IMG/VR virus record: IMGVR_UViG_3300031726_000433
Location: 34,722-98,721 of that record
From: a virus
Length of the DNA stretch: 64,000 bases
Reading direction: 5' to 3' (one strand)
This document shows positions 53,952-63,257 of this stretch, one piece after another. The notes beneath the pieces were generated by a model. It saw only the letters and a list, made by a program, of their open reading frames with translations. It ran no database searches and was not told the DNA's origin. Both the position numbers and the translations under genes were made by a program. The number at the start of each line of letters is the position of its first letter. The first letter of the stretch is position 1.

Positions 53952-54536
53952 ATGATTATTAAAGATCCATACACAGGTTTAGCTGCAAGAGTTGAAGAAG
54001 GTGGAAAACTCTTGACTGAATCTACAACAGAGTCTGAATTTCATGCTATATCCGAAGAAGGCGGAGGATATTCAGTAGGCCTTTATCAAACAGCTAATGC
54101 TTTTGTTGTTCCTCCAACTAGCGGATCTGCACTAATTTTTCTAAAAAACACGAGTGATAGTCAAGATATCATCTTAGAAAAGATCATGGTGTCTTCAAAT
54201 TCATCTCAACCAATAAGATTTGACGTAGAAGTTGGAAACACAATTGGTACAATTAGCAACGGTGCGGCTGTCGTACCAATCAACAACTCGACGCAACACT
54301 CTAATCAACCACCCGTTACATGCTACATTTGGGATGGCGTCAGTTCGATGAGTGGCATAAACGCAAATGGTGATAAGGTTTACAATTTTTATGCCGGTCC
54401 TGGACTTACACAATGCTCAACTGAATCTTCTAGATTCATAGGACCAAATAGCTCGTTTGTTATAAACGTGTATGGAGATGATGTGACGAAGATAACATTC
54501 TTTATATCATTTTATATGGAAGACATTTCGGAGTGA
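53952..54536 (+). CDS. Hypothetical fibre-cassette protein, 194 aa
   Basis: ATG 53952. The beta-rich product has a jelly-roll look (SALIFLKNTSDSQDIILEKI, FDVEVGNTIGTISNG, SSFVINVYGDDVTKI). No catalytic residues. It lies in the tight run leading to the repeat fibre and is probably a virion surface or fibre accessory protein. Confidence 0.55.
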   Translation: MIIKDPYTGLAARVEEGGKLLTESTTESEFHAISEEGGGYSVGLYQTANAFVVPPTSGSALIFLKNTSDSQDIILEKIMVSSNSSQPIRFDVEVGNTIGTISNGAAVVPINNSTQHSNQPPVTCYIWDGVSSMSGINANGDKVYNFYAGPGLTQCSTESSRFIGPNSSFVINVYGDDVTKITFFISFYMEDISE

Positions 54537-54545
54537 TAGAAAAGG

Positions 54546-54917
54546 ATGCCACTAGACATCCACATAATAGATCCAGGAACTGGAAATACAGCCAAGGTTA
54601 CAGATGGAGCCGTTCATGTAACTGGATCTGTAGTAACAGAGACGTGTCCCACATATGGATCATCAAGCTTAGCATATGCAACTTCTTCAAGTATTGCTCT
54701 TTTAGCTGCGAAAACAAGAGCTGGATTTTCTATTTATAATCATTCAATGGGTGTTTTGTATATCAAAATGGGAACAACAGTTTCGACTTCTTCATTTTCA
54801 GTAGCACTAGTTCCAAATGCATTCTATGAGTCTCAGAATGCATACTCAGGACAGGTATCTGGAATTTGGGAACCACCTTTGACAGGGAGCGCTCAGGTAA
54901 CTGAGTTTACTTGCTAA
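54546..54917 (+). CDS. Small virion protein, paralogue of the gene at 53238, 123 aa
   Basis: ATG 54546 with AAAAGG just ahead. The C-terminal 75 residues (AGFSIYNHSMGVLYIKMGTT, FSVALVPNAFYES, YSGQVSGIWEPP, AQVTEFT) align with the gene at 53238, sharing the final TEFT. Duplicate members of one beta-sandwich family in the fibre cassette. Its stop overlaps the repeat-fibre ATG (TAATG), implying coupled translation and perhaps a shared structure. Confidence 0.6.
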   Translation: MPLDIHIIDPGTGNTAKVTDGAVHVTGSVVTETCPTYGSSSLAYATSSSIALLAAKTRAGFSIYNHSMGVLYIKMGTTVSTSSFSVALVPNAFYESQNAYSGQVSGIWEPPLTGSAQVTEFTC

Positions 54918-57900
54918 TGCCATTATACTCTCCTGGACAACAGATTTCAATAAACCTTTCACAGACAGTGAATGGTGTAGCTTCTATTTCTGCAGGAACT
55001 GGTGGAGTAACAGGTCCCGCTGTTTCATTTGCAGATTCAAATGGTGTTTCGTTCGGAATAGTTACTGACTCGAATGGAGGAACCATCACTGCTTCCGCAG
55101 CTGGAGGAATAGGTGGATCTGGAAATAAGATTGCGGCAGGCACACAGACTGCTAATGGAACTGCCACTGTAGTATTCTCGAATAGCAACGGTTTGACGTT
55201 TGGTATGTCGAATCAGTCTGTCATTACAGCCTCATATACTCAGTCAACTCATTCACACTCGACAGCTCCAGCGGCCATCGGAGCAGGAACGACAAGAGGT
55301 ACGGCTGGAACGATTTCATTCTCAAATAGTAATAACATCACGTTTGGAATGAATGGAAATACAATTACGGCATCTGCTTCATATTCTCAATCAACCGCAC
55401 CAGGTGCTTTAGCTGCAGCTGGTTCAACGTTAACGAATGGAACGGCTGTATTTTCTAACTCTAACAATATAAGTTTCGGTCTAAATGGAAGCACGATCAC
55501 GGCTTCTGCTTCATACAGTCAATCTACGTCTCCTGGAGCAATAGCGGCAGGCACACAGACTGGAACATCTGGGACTGTGGTGTTCGCTGACTCAAATGGA
55601 ATAGCATTTGGTATGTCTGGTTCTAGCCAGATAACAGCTTCATACACTCAATCTACTCACTCACACTCAACAGCTCCAGCTGCAGTATCTGCAGGAACAA
55701 CATTGGCTACAAGTGGAACGATTTCATTTGCCGATGGAAACAATGTTTCATTTGGAATGGATGCTGGAACAATTACAGCTTCTGCATCATATAGTCAATC
55801 AACCCATTCACATTCTACAGCTCCAGGAGCTATAGCTGCAGGAACGCAGACTGCAACTTCTGGAACTATAGTCTTCGCAGATTCAAATGGGTTATCGTTT
55901 GGACTATCTGGTTCAAGTCAGATAACAGCATCTTACACTCAGTCTACACACTCTCATTCTACGGCTCCTGGAGCAATCGCAGCCGGAACAACGAATGCTA
56001 CGAGTGGGACAGTATCATTTGCAAATTCAAACGGTCTTGCGTTTGGCATGAATGCTGGAACGATAACTGGTTCTTACACTGTCCCAACACAGTCAGTACA
56101 GTCATACAATGTAAATGCGGCTGGTACACAGACCGCTAATACTACTGGAACTGTAGTGTTTAGTAATTCAAACAATATATCGTTTGGAATGACTAACAAT
56201 TCTATAATAACAGCGTCTGCTTCTTACTCACAGTCAACTGCGCCGGGTGGATTGGCTGCAGGAACTCAAACGGCAACGTCTGGTACAGTGGTGTTCGTCA
56301 ACTCAAATGATTTTACATTTGGTATGACGAACAGTTCTCAGATCACGGCTTCATTTTCTCAGTCAACACACTCACATTCGACAGCCCCTGCCGCTATAGC
56401 TGCTGGTGGGTCAACTGCGACGAATGGTACTATCGTTCTTTCTAACTCGAACAATGTATCATTTGGATTCAACGGTTCAACTATAACAGCGTCAGCTTCG
56501 TATAGTCAGTCTACATCACCGGCTGGCTTCGCAGTAAATGCATCCACTGAGACAAACGGAACAATCGTCTTCACGAATAGCAACAATGTTTCGTTCGGAT
56601 TCAATGGATCAACTGTCACTGCCTCTGCTTCATTCCCTGCTCAGACTGCTCAATCAGCTATCAGAGGTCTTGGCGTAAGCAACACTGGAACCACAGCTGG
56701 AAACACTGGAGTGTCGACCGGAGTCGATTGGGTAATTGCCGGCAGTGGTAACATTACAGCATCGCAGTCGACAGCTGCAGGTGGTCCGAACACAATCTGG
56801 TTGTCAGTACCAGCAGCTGGAGCATTTGGTGGAGTGGCAGCAGGTGGTTCCACTGAGACGAATGGCACAGTTGTATTCTCGAACTCAAATAACGTTAGCT
56901 TCGGATTCAATGGTTCTACGATAACAGCGACAGCTTCTTACTCTCAGTCTACTGCTCCAGCAGCAATTGCAGCAGCTGGTTCTACAACCACGAATGGAAC
57001 TGTCGTATTCTCGAACTCGAATAACGTTTCATTCGGAATGAATGGAAGCGTTATAACAGCAACTGTAACGATGACTCCAGGAGCCGGAGACGGATTCAAT
57101 AATATCGCAGCAGGTACTCAGACGGCAGGAACTTCTGGAACAGTTGCATTTTTGAATTCTAATAATGTGACATTTGGCATGACTAACAGCTCTCAAGTCA
57201 CAGCTTCATTCTCTTATAGTCAATCAACGGCTCCATCTGGTATCGCTGCATCAAATGCTTCTACCGTAACTAACGGTGTCGTCCAGTTCGCGAATGGAAA
57301 TAACGTAACATTCGGACTGAACGGTTCTACTATCACTGCTTCAGCTTCATACAGTCAATCTACACAACCAACGATCAAGGGTCTTGGTGCTTCCAATACT
57401 GGAAACACAGCTGGAAATACTGGAACATTCACTGGTGTAGACTGGGCTATAGCAGGATCTGGCGGAATTACAGCTTCTGGTTCTACCACGAACGCAACAG
57501 GTCCTCATACTCTATGGTTGTCAGTTCCAACAGGAGCTTCTGCGACAGGAAATCTTGGCGGAGTTGCTGGATCTGGAGCATCAACTGTAACGGGCGGGAC
57601 TGTTCAATTTGGAAATGCAAATGGTGTGTCATTCGGTCTAAACGGATCGACGATGACTGCTTCTTATACTCAGTCTACATCTCCTTCTGGCATTGCAGCA
57701 TCAAATGCTTCCACTGTCACGAATGGCACTGTACAATTCGCAAATGGAAATAACATAACATTCGGATTGAATGGAAGCACGATTACAGCATCGGCCTCTT
57801 ACTCACAGTCAACTGCACCAGGCGGATTTGCAGTCAACGCTTCCACAGAGACAAATGGCACGATCGTCTTCACCAACTCTAATAACGTAAGCTTCGGATT

Positions 57901-60900
57901 TAACGGTTCGACGGTGACGGCTTCAGCATCATTTGCTCAAACTAATCAATCTGCAATTAAGGGATTCGGTATTTCTAATACAGGAACAACTGCTGGAACA
58001 TCTGGCATGTTTACTGGTGTAGATTGGGTCCTTGCAGCTTCTGGAAACATTACGGCTTCTGGCTCTACAACGAATGCTACTGGTCCTCATACTCTATGGT
58101 TGTCAGTACCTGCACAATCAACTGTACCAGCTGCAGTTGCTGTAAACGGTTCAACTGTAACAAACGGAACTGTCGTATTCTCCAATAGCAACGGTGTTTC
58201 ATTCGGAATGAATGGATCTACTATCACCGTTACAGTTACTCCAGGTGCCGCTGCTGGAATCGCAGCTCAAGCAGCAGGAACTCAAACTGCAACGTCTGGA
58301 ACTGTAGTTTTTGCTAACTCTAACAACTTCACATTCGGGATGAGTGGAAGTTCTCAGATTACAGCATCATTCTCTGAATCTACTCACGGTCATACTTTCA
58401 ATCAGCTTGCAGCAGGTACTCAGACAGCTGCAAATGGAAGTACGGTTGTATTTTCAAATAGTAATAACTTTACATTCGGAATGACAAATAGCAGCATCAT
58501 TACTGCTTCATTCTCAGAATCTACTCACGGACACACGTTTAATCAATTGGCGGCTGGTACACAGACTGGCGCTAATTCAAGTACCGTAGTCTTCTCGAAC
58601 AGTAACAATGTAACGTTCGGCATGACAAATAGTTCTATTATTACAGCGTCCTTCTCATACACACAGTCTACTTCTCCAGCAGCACTTGCAGTTAATGCCG
58701 CAGGGTCTATAACTGGTGGTACAGCGGTCTTCTCAAACTCTAACAACGTGACGTTCGGTCTGAACGGTTCTACTGTAACTGCCTCAGCTTCATTTGCTGC
58801 CCAGACAACACAATCTGCAATCAAGGGTTTAGGTGTTTCAAATACAGGTACAACAGCTGGTAACACTGGAGTCTTTACTGGCGTAGACTGGGCAATCGCA
58901 GCGTCAGGAAATATCACAGCATCTGGTTCTACCACCAACGCGACTGGTCCTCACACACTCTGGCTTTCAGTTCCAGCTCAATCAACTGTTCCAGCTGGCT
59001 TTGCAGTTAACGCTTCGACCGAGACAAATGGAACCATTGTCTTTACAAATAGTAACAACGTTTCATTCGGTTTCAATGGATCTACCGTAACAGCTTCAGC
59101 TACATTCGCCCAAACAGCTCAGTCTGCGATTAGAGGTCTTGGAGTTTCTAACACTGGAAACACAGCTGGAAACACTGGTGTTTCAACAGGAATAGATTGG
59201 GTTATTGCTGGTTCGAATAACATAACTGTCTCACAGTCGACAGCTGTAGGTGGTCCGAATACGATTTGGATCAACCAGACTGGAGGCGGAGGCGCTGGCG
59301 ACGGGTACAATATTCTTGCAGCTGGTACTCAGACAGCAAATACGACAGGAACAGTTGTCTTTGTAAATAGTAATAACTTCACGTTCGGAATGTCTAATAA
59401 CTCTCAGATCACAGCTTCATTCTCTGAGTCAACGCACGGACATACATTCAACCAGGTCGCTGCAGGAACTCAAACTGGTGCAAATGGAAGTACTGTAGTC
59501 TTCTCGAACTCCAACAACGTGTCCTTTGGAATGACGAACAGCTCTATTGTTACTGCTTCGTTCTCATACACACAGTCTACGTCACCAGCTGGTATCGCAG
59601 GTTCTGGCGCATCGACCGTAACAAATGGAACAATTCAGTTTGCAAATTTGAACGGCATCTCGTTTGGACTAAATGGTAGTACCATGACAGCTTCTGTATT
59701 TCCACATGCTCATGCGGCAGGTGGAGTTACATTTACTGGTACTTCTGGTACAGTTGTATTCTCGAACTCAAATAACGTTTCATTCGGATTGGGCGGTGCT
59801 GGTAGCACCATAATGACAGCTTCTGCTTCGTTTGCTCAGACGACGCAGTCTGCAATTAGAGGTCTAGGTGTTTCTAATACTGGAACGACTGCTGGTAACA
59901 CTGGTATATCAACAGGTGTAGATTGGGTAATTGCAGGATCTGGAAATATTACAGCCTCACAATCTACCGCTGTTGGTGGACCAAATACAATTTGGTTGTC
60001 CGTCCCAACTGGCGGTGGTGGAGGTGCTGCAATTTCAGCCGCTGGTGGTTCTCAATCTACTGGAACTGTTATATTTTCTAACTCAAACGGTATATCGTTT
60101 GGATACAACGCTGGAACGATAACTGCTACAGTAACTCCAGGTGCCGCTGCTGGAATCGCCGCTATGGGTGCTGGAACACAGACAGTGACATCTGGAACAA
60201 TAATATTCGCTGACTCAAATGGAATTGCATTCGGTCTATCTGGCTCAAGTCAGATAACGGCATCATACAATGATGTAGATTTTAACTTTGCAGTTCCAGG
60301 AACAACTCTTGCGTCAAATGCTGGCGGCTCAATTGTATTCTCAAACTCAAACGGTGTTTCTTTCGGAATAAACGGTTCAACGATAACTGCGTCTGTAAAC
60401 GGATTCACGGCGTCAACTGCTCAAAATAGACAATTGGGAGCATCAACCACAATCGCCCCAGGACAAAGCAGTTTGTGGTTATCTCCAATTAGACTTCCAA
60501 ATCCTCTATCTGCTTCAACGATGATGATCATTCAGAGCTTTTCTGGCACAATAACATCTGCTGCAACTGCACAATTTGGACAGAGTTTGTTGATGGCTCT
60601 CTATTCTCAGAATGCAACCAATACTTCTAGATTCGATACATACTGGACTGGAGCAAAGAGCATGACGTTCTGGAACAGCGGAACTTCAAGTTACTCTTAT
60701 AGCTACGATACTTTTAGCAGTTCTAGCGCAGGAAGCAACATCGGAACTGCAAGCATCATGGGATTGAGAATGCACAACTTCACAATAGGATCAATAATTC
60801 CAGCTGGTTTGTATCTGGCTGCGTTTCTTCCAATAACATCTTCTGCTGGATATTCTGCTGCAATGTCAAGAGCTGTTATGGTATACGACGCACCAATTCC

Positions 60901-61063
60901 TCTTGGAATGGGAACGATAGGACAGGCAACGAACAATACGGTTGGATATGTTGATGGAGGAGTACTCAGCGCACAGACAGGGGCGTTACCAGCTTCTATA
61001 GCACTTGGCGACATTCGTCAGACATCAAACATAATGCCATACTTTAAGATTGGAGCAATTTAA
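54917..61063 (+). CDS. Giant repeat tail fibre, 2048 aa
   Basis: I prefer ATG 54917 (TAATG overlap) over an in-frame TTG at 54911. By my count the chain holds 32 copies of a short beta module of the form F(S/A)NSNN(V/I)(S/T)FG(M/L/F)NGSTITAS, separated by linkers. Six copies of a roughly 60-residue second module (GLGVSNTGTTAGNTG ... WVIAGSGNITAS ... TIWLSVP) are interspersed. Nine HxH motifs (THSHS, THGHT, PHAHA) recall the metal-binding HxH sites of T4 gp37 fibres. The last 220 residues are unique and probably form the receptor-binding tip. Fibre nature is strongly supported; the receptor is unknown. Confidence 0.85.
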   Translation: MPLYSPGQQISINLSQTVNGVASISAGTGGVTGPAVSFADSNGVSFGIVTDSNGGTITASAAGGIGGSGNKIAAGTQTANGTATVVFSNSNGLTFGMSNQSVITASYTQSTHSHSTAPAAIGAGTTRGTAGTISFSNSNNITFGMNGNTITASASYSQSTAPGALAAAGSTLTNGTAVFSNSNNISFGLNGSTITASASYSQSTSPGAIAAGTQTGTSGTVVFADSNGIAFGMSGSSQITASYTQSTHSHSTAPAAVSAGTTLATSGTISFADGNNVSFGMDAGTITASASYSQSTHSHSTAPGAIAAGTQTATSGTIVFADSNGLSFGLSGSSQITASYTQSTHSHSTAPGAIAAGTTNATSGTVSFANSNGLAFGMNAGTITGSYTVPTQSVQSYNVNAAGTQTANTTGTVVFSNSNNISFGMTNNSIITASASYSQSTAPGGLAAGTQTATSGTVVFVNSNDFTFGMTNSSQITASFSQSTHSHSTAPAAIAAGGSTATNGTIVLSNSNNVSFGFNGSTITASASYSQSTSPAGFAVNASTETNGTIVFTNSNNVSFGFNGSTVTASASFPAQTAQSAIRGLGVSNTGTTAGNTGVSTGVDWVIAGSGNITASQSTAAGGPNTIWLSVPAAGAFGGVAAGGSTETNGTVVFSNSNNVSFGFNGSTITATASYSQSTAPAAIAAAGSTTTNGTVVFSNSNNVSFGMNGSVITATVTMTPGAGDGFNNIAAGTQTAGTSGTVAFLNSNNVTFGMTNSSQVTASFSYSQSTAPSGIAASNASTVTNGVVQFANGNNVTFGLNGSTITASASYSQSTQPTIKGLGASNTGNTAGNTGTFTGVDWAIAGSGGITASGSTTNATGPHTLWLSVPTGASATGNLGGVAGSGASTVTGGTVQFGNANGVSFGLNGSTMTASYTQSTSPSGIAASNASTVTNGTVQFANGNNITFGLNGSTITASASYSQSTAPGGFAVNASTETNGTIVFTNSNNVSFGFNGSTVTASASFAQTNQSAIKGFGISNTGTTAGTSGMFTGVDWVLAASGNITASGSTTNATGPHTLWLSVPAQSTVPAAVAVNGSTVTNGTVVFSNSNGVSFGMNGSTITVTVTPGAAAGIAAQAAGTQTATSGTVVFANSNNFTFGMSGSSQITASFSESTHGHTFNQLAAGTQTAANGSTVVFSNSNNFTFGMTNSSIITASFSESTHGHTFNQLAAGTQTGANSSTVVFSNSNNVTFGMTNSSIITASFSYTQSTSPAALAVNAAGSITGGTAVFSNSNNVTFGLNGSTVTASASFAAQTTQSAIKGLGVSNTGTTAGNTGVFTGVDWAIAASGNITASGSTTNATGPHTLWLSVPAQSTVPAGFAVNASTETNGTIVFTNSNNVSFGFNGSTVTASATFAQTAQSAIRGLGVSNTGNTAGNTGVSTGIDWVIAGSNNITVSQSTAVGGPNTIWINQTGGGGAGDGYNILAAGTQTANTTGTVVFVNSNNFTFGMSNNSQITASFSESTHGHTFNQVAAGTQTGANGSTVVFSNSNNVSFGMTNSSIVTASFSYTQSTSPAGIAGSGASTVTNGTIQFANLNGISFGLNGSTMTASVFPHAHAAGGVTFTGTSGTVVFSNSNNVSFGLGGAGSTIMTASASFAQTTQSAIRGLGVSNTGTTAGNTGISTGVDWVIAGSGNITASQSTAVGGPNTIWLSVPTGGGGGAAISAAGGSQSTGTVIFSNSNGISFGYNAGTITATVTPGAAAGIAAMGAGTQTVTSGTIIFADSNGIAFGLSGSSQITASYNDVDFNFAVPGTTLASNAGGSIVFSNSNGVSFGINGSTITASVNGFTASTAQNRQLGASTTIAPGQSSLWLSPIRLPNPLSASTMMIIQSFSGTITSAATAQFGQSLLMALYSQNATNTSRFDTYWTGAKSMTFWNSGTSSYSYSYDTFSSSSAGSNIGTASIMGLRMHNFTIGSIIPAGLYLAAFLPITSSAGYSAAMSRAVMVYDAPIPLGMGTIGQATNNTVGYVDGGVLSAQTGALPASIALGDIRQTSNIMPYFKIGAI
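55130..60400 (+). repeat. Coding tandem-like repeats within the giant fibre gene
   Basis: Degenerate DNA repeats encode the F-S-N-S-N-N beta modules and the larger GLGVSNTG modules. Synonymous changes are frequent between copies, so the repetition is kept at protein level. Repeat unit length varies (roughly 35-60 codons including linkers). Confidence 0.85.
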
Positions 61064-61100
61064 AAATTTCTTTGTCATATGAAGTTGTAATTAAACACAT

Positions 61101-61844
61101 ATGACAGACAAAATTAACGTTGAAGATGTTGTCTCTGATTTTAAATCAAAGGGTTTCAAAAACGTAGAGTTGATAAGTGGAACAACCTACAAGGATAATT
61201 CTACAGTTGTTATAATCCCAACTAGAGGAACTATCAACTACAAGGTTGTTCAATCATGGCAGAATATGATTGCTCCTATGAATCAAAAGAGAGCTTTCAT
61301 ATTTGCTACAGGTCACGAAGTTGGTCAAGCATATAATGAAATGATTAAGAACATACTTCTTAATCCTGAACTTTCAAAGTGGAAGTATGTTCTAACTTTA
61401 GAAGATGACAACATACAACCATCCGACGCTCACATCAGACTTCTTGAAACAATAGAAACACATAAGTTTGATGCAGTATCTGGTCTATACTTCACAAAGG
61501 GTGAATATGGAATGCCAATGGCATATGGCGATCCTGATCAATATAAGCAGACTGGTGTTCTTGACTTTAAGCCACGTGATGTAAGAGATGCTATCAAGAA
61601 TGGTCACGTGATGCCAGTAAATGGAATTGCCATGGGATGCAGTCTTTACAGGATGGATCTATTCAGAGAGATTCCAGCTCCTTGGTTTGTAACTTTGAGC
61701 GACATAATTCCAGGGAAAGGTCCAGCTTGTTTCACACAAGATCTTTATTTCTGTGAAAGAGCAGTGAAGGCTGGTAAGAGATTCGCTGTAGACATGAGAG
61801 TAAGAGTAGGACACTTAGACATAAATTCAGGGGAAGTATACTAA
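61101..61844 (+). CDS. GT-A type glycosyltransferase, 247 aa
   Basis: N-terminal strand TVVIIPTRGTINY (35-47) and the metal/nucleotide-sugar site YVLTLEDDNIQPSDA (EDD 101-103) are GT2-like features; an acceptor-side segment VNGIAMGCSLYRMDLF and a late acidic motif FTQDLYFCERAVKAGKRF complete the GT-A plan. It should transfer sugar from a nucleotide sugar in the cytosol. It follows the giant fibre directly and precedes a methyltransferase, so fibre or virion glycosylation is a possible target; DNA or host glycan modification is an alternative. ATG 61101. Confidence 0.75.
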   Translation: MTDKINVEDVVSDFKSKGFKNVELISGTTYKDNSTVVIIPTRGTINYKVVQSWQNMIAPMNQKRAFIFATGHEVGQAYNEMIKNILLNPELSKWKYVLTLEDDNIQPSDAHIRLLETIETHKFDAVSGLYFTKGEYGMPMAYGDPDQYKQTGVLDFKPRDVRDAIKNGHVMPVNGIAMGCSLYRMDLFREIPAPWFVTLSDIIPGKGPACFTQDLYFCERAVKAGKRFAVDMRVRVGHLDINSGEVY

Positions 61845-61853
61845 GAGGAAAAT

Positions 61854-62489
61854 ATGGCAAAGAAAAAGAAGGTATCACCAGCGGTTGTTCCAGCAGCTCC
61901 AGTTCTTGCAAAACCAACGACACTTGTGAAGCTAGATCTCGCAGCAGGACAAAGACCGAGAGAAGGATTTGAAGGAGTCGATATCTGGCCTCAGTCAAAG
62001 CATGTTGTAGATTTGACCAAGTTCCCATGGCCATTTGAAGATAACTCAGTTGAGGAACTTCATTGTTCTCATTACGTAGAACATATCCCAGCAAGAGAGA
62101 TTGAAGCGAGAGATCTTGCTGATCCAAAGAGAACTGATCTTCTTGGCAAGGATCATCTTTTCGCATTCTTCGATGAGTGCTTTAGAATCTTGAAGCCAGG
62201 TGGAGATATGAGAGTGATTGTGCCAGCTCTAAGAAATAACAGAGCGTTTCAGGATCCAACTCATAGAAGATTCCTACCAGCTGAGACCTTCCTCTATTTG
62301 AACGCCGAGTGGAGAAAGATGAATATGCTTGATCACTATCGAGCTGATTGTAATTTCGGTGTGAATATCAATCCAACTGTTCCTGTCGAAATTAATCTTC
62401 TAAATCCAGAAACTGCCAATGTAAGGATGAACAATTACTGGAATGTCATCATTGACTGGGATGCGACATTGAAGTCATTAAAGACTTAG
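61854..62489 (+). CDS. SAM-dependent methyltransferase (type 11-like), 211 aa
   Basis: After a basic, Ala/Pro-rich N terminus come the class I motifs: LDLAAGQRP (27-35, SAM-binding loop), VDIWP (D43), DLTKFPWPFEDNS (53-65), LHCSHYVEHIP (69-79) and FRILKPGGDMRVIVPA (post-motif strands). HYVEHI-type enzymes act on small molecules or sugars rather than DNA in many cases. Pairing with the glycosyltransferase 9 bases upstream suggests a sugar-plus-methyl decoration. ATG 61854 with AGAGGA upstream. A terminator follows. Confidence 0.78.
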   Translation: MAKKKKVSPAVVPAAPVLAKPTTLVKLDLAAGQRPREGFEGVDIWPQSKHVVDLTKFPWPFEDNSVEELHCSHYVEHIPAREIEARDLADPKRTDLLGKDHLFAFFDECFRILKPGGDMRVIVPALRNNRAFQDPTHRRFLPAETFLYLNAEWRKMNMLDHYRADCNFGVNINPTVPVEINLLNPETANVRMNNYWNVIIDWDATLKSLKT

Positions 62490-62508
62490 ATTCCAATCAT
62501 ATTCTAAG

Positions 62509-62717
62509 TTTAGAAGACCCATCTTATGATGGGTTTTCTTTTTGTATAATATGCTCCTATTATATCATCTTGAACTTTTCTGTGACGATCTGGAGTGATT
62601 CTGACTGAAAGATGAATGCTTCCACCATTTTAAGGCAGATTCACACAGACGACCTCGAGATGATTTGATAGAGAATTTAGAAATTCTGTTAAAAAAGAAA
62701 TCTCATCAATAGTTAGA
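62509..62717 (-). pseudogene. Possible broken minus-strand gene remnant
   Basis: On the minus strand one frame reads protein-like codons for about 25 residues (DEISFLTEFLNSLSNHLEVV), then a single TAA (62626-62628), then about 38 more residues in the same frame (NGGSIHLSVRITPDRHRKVQ, then DDIIGAYY) to a TAA at 62509-62511. No start codon or ribosome site is seen at its 5' side. Codon choice matches the phage. It may be the remains of an old gene, or chance. It is the only minus-strand candidate in the window, and it overlaps the terminator and promoter-like sites. Confidence 0.3.
62512..62544 (+). terminator. Rho-independent terminator after the methyltransferase gene
   Basis: AGAAGACCCATC (62512-62523), loop TTAT, GATGGGTTTTCT (62528-62539), a 12-bp stem with one G-U pair, followed by a T-rich tract to 62543. 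It isolates the tail tube gene from the fibre operon. Confidence 0.9.
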
Positions 62718-62718
62718 A
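62709..62718 (+). promoter_or_regulatory. Candidate late-promoter motif ATAGTTAGAA
   Basis: One mismatch to the CTAGTTA core, followed by GAACC; 42 bases before the tail tube ATG and after the terminator, where a promoter is needed. Confidence 0.38.
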
Positions 62719-62760
62719 CCGAAGGCTTTGAAGTTTTATGCCTGGAAGGAGATCTAAGAG

Positions 62761-63249
62761 ATGAGTGAAACACTTGACATTGCGCAACTTTTGGCCAATA
62801 ATTATGAACCGAAACGCAAATTCAGATGGATACTTCAGATTGATGGCATTGATGCCTTCGTCTTGAAGACTGCTGCACGTCCACAGGCAACTTTTGAAGA
62901 AACAGTTATTGACTATATCAATGCTAAGCGCTATGTGTCTGGTAAGATGGCATGGAATCCTATTGCAATCACCACTCACGATCCAGTCGCTCCTTCTGCA
63001 GCTCAGAAGATCATGGACTGGCTTAGACTTGACTATGAGCCTCTAACTGGAAGAATGGGTTATGCTACGTTCTACAAGAAGGATATTTCATTGAAGCTCC
63101 TTGATCCTCAAGGAACTGTCGTTGAACTATGGGATATCAAGGGCGCCTGGCCTCAGGACGTCAACTTTGGCGATCTTGACTATGCTTCTTCTGACAACGT
63201 GGAAATTTCATTTACTCTACGTTTTGATAATGCAACTTTGCAGTACTGA
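62761..63249 (+). CDS. 19: Tail tube protein (T4 gp19-like), 162 aa
   Basis: Forms the inner tube rings of the contractile tail. Family pattern: FRWILQIDGIDAFVLKTAARP (21-41), TVIDYINAKRYVSGKMAWNPIAI-type region (48-70), then DPQGTVVELWDIKGAWPQDVNFG and the last strand ISFTLRFDNATL. Length equals that of T4 gp19 (163 aa). ATG 62761 has GAAGGAG upstream. It stands as the first gene after a terminator, far from the sheath gene at 50872. Confidence 0.93.
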   Translation: MSETLDIAQLLANNYEPKRKFRWILQIDGIDAFVLKTAARPQATFEETVIDYINAKRYVSGKMAWNPIAITTHDPVAPSAAQKIMDWLRLDYEPLTGRMGYATFYKKDISLKLLDPQGTVVELWDIKGAWPQDVNFGDLDYASSDNVEISFTLRFDNATLQY

Positions 63250-63257
63250 GGTGAATC

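Noticed and set aside
58543-58938. Minus-strand open frames across the giant fibre
   Set aside because: They recur because the coding repeats recur; the antisense of the repeat unit happens to lack stops.
55130-60400. Possible CRISPR-like or other non-coding repeat array
   Set aside because: Repeats vary mostly at synonymous positions, differ in length and stay in one reading frame, so they are protein repeats.
61732-62166. 144-codon minus-strand open frame
   Set aside because: Antisense to glycosyltransferase and methyltransferase motifs; Leu-rich low-complexity product typical of a shadow frame.
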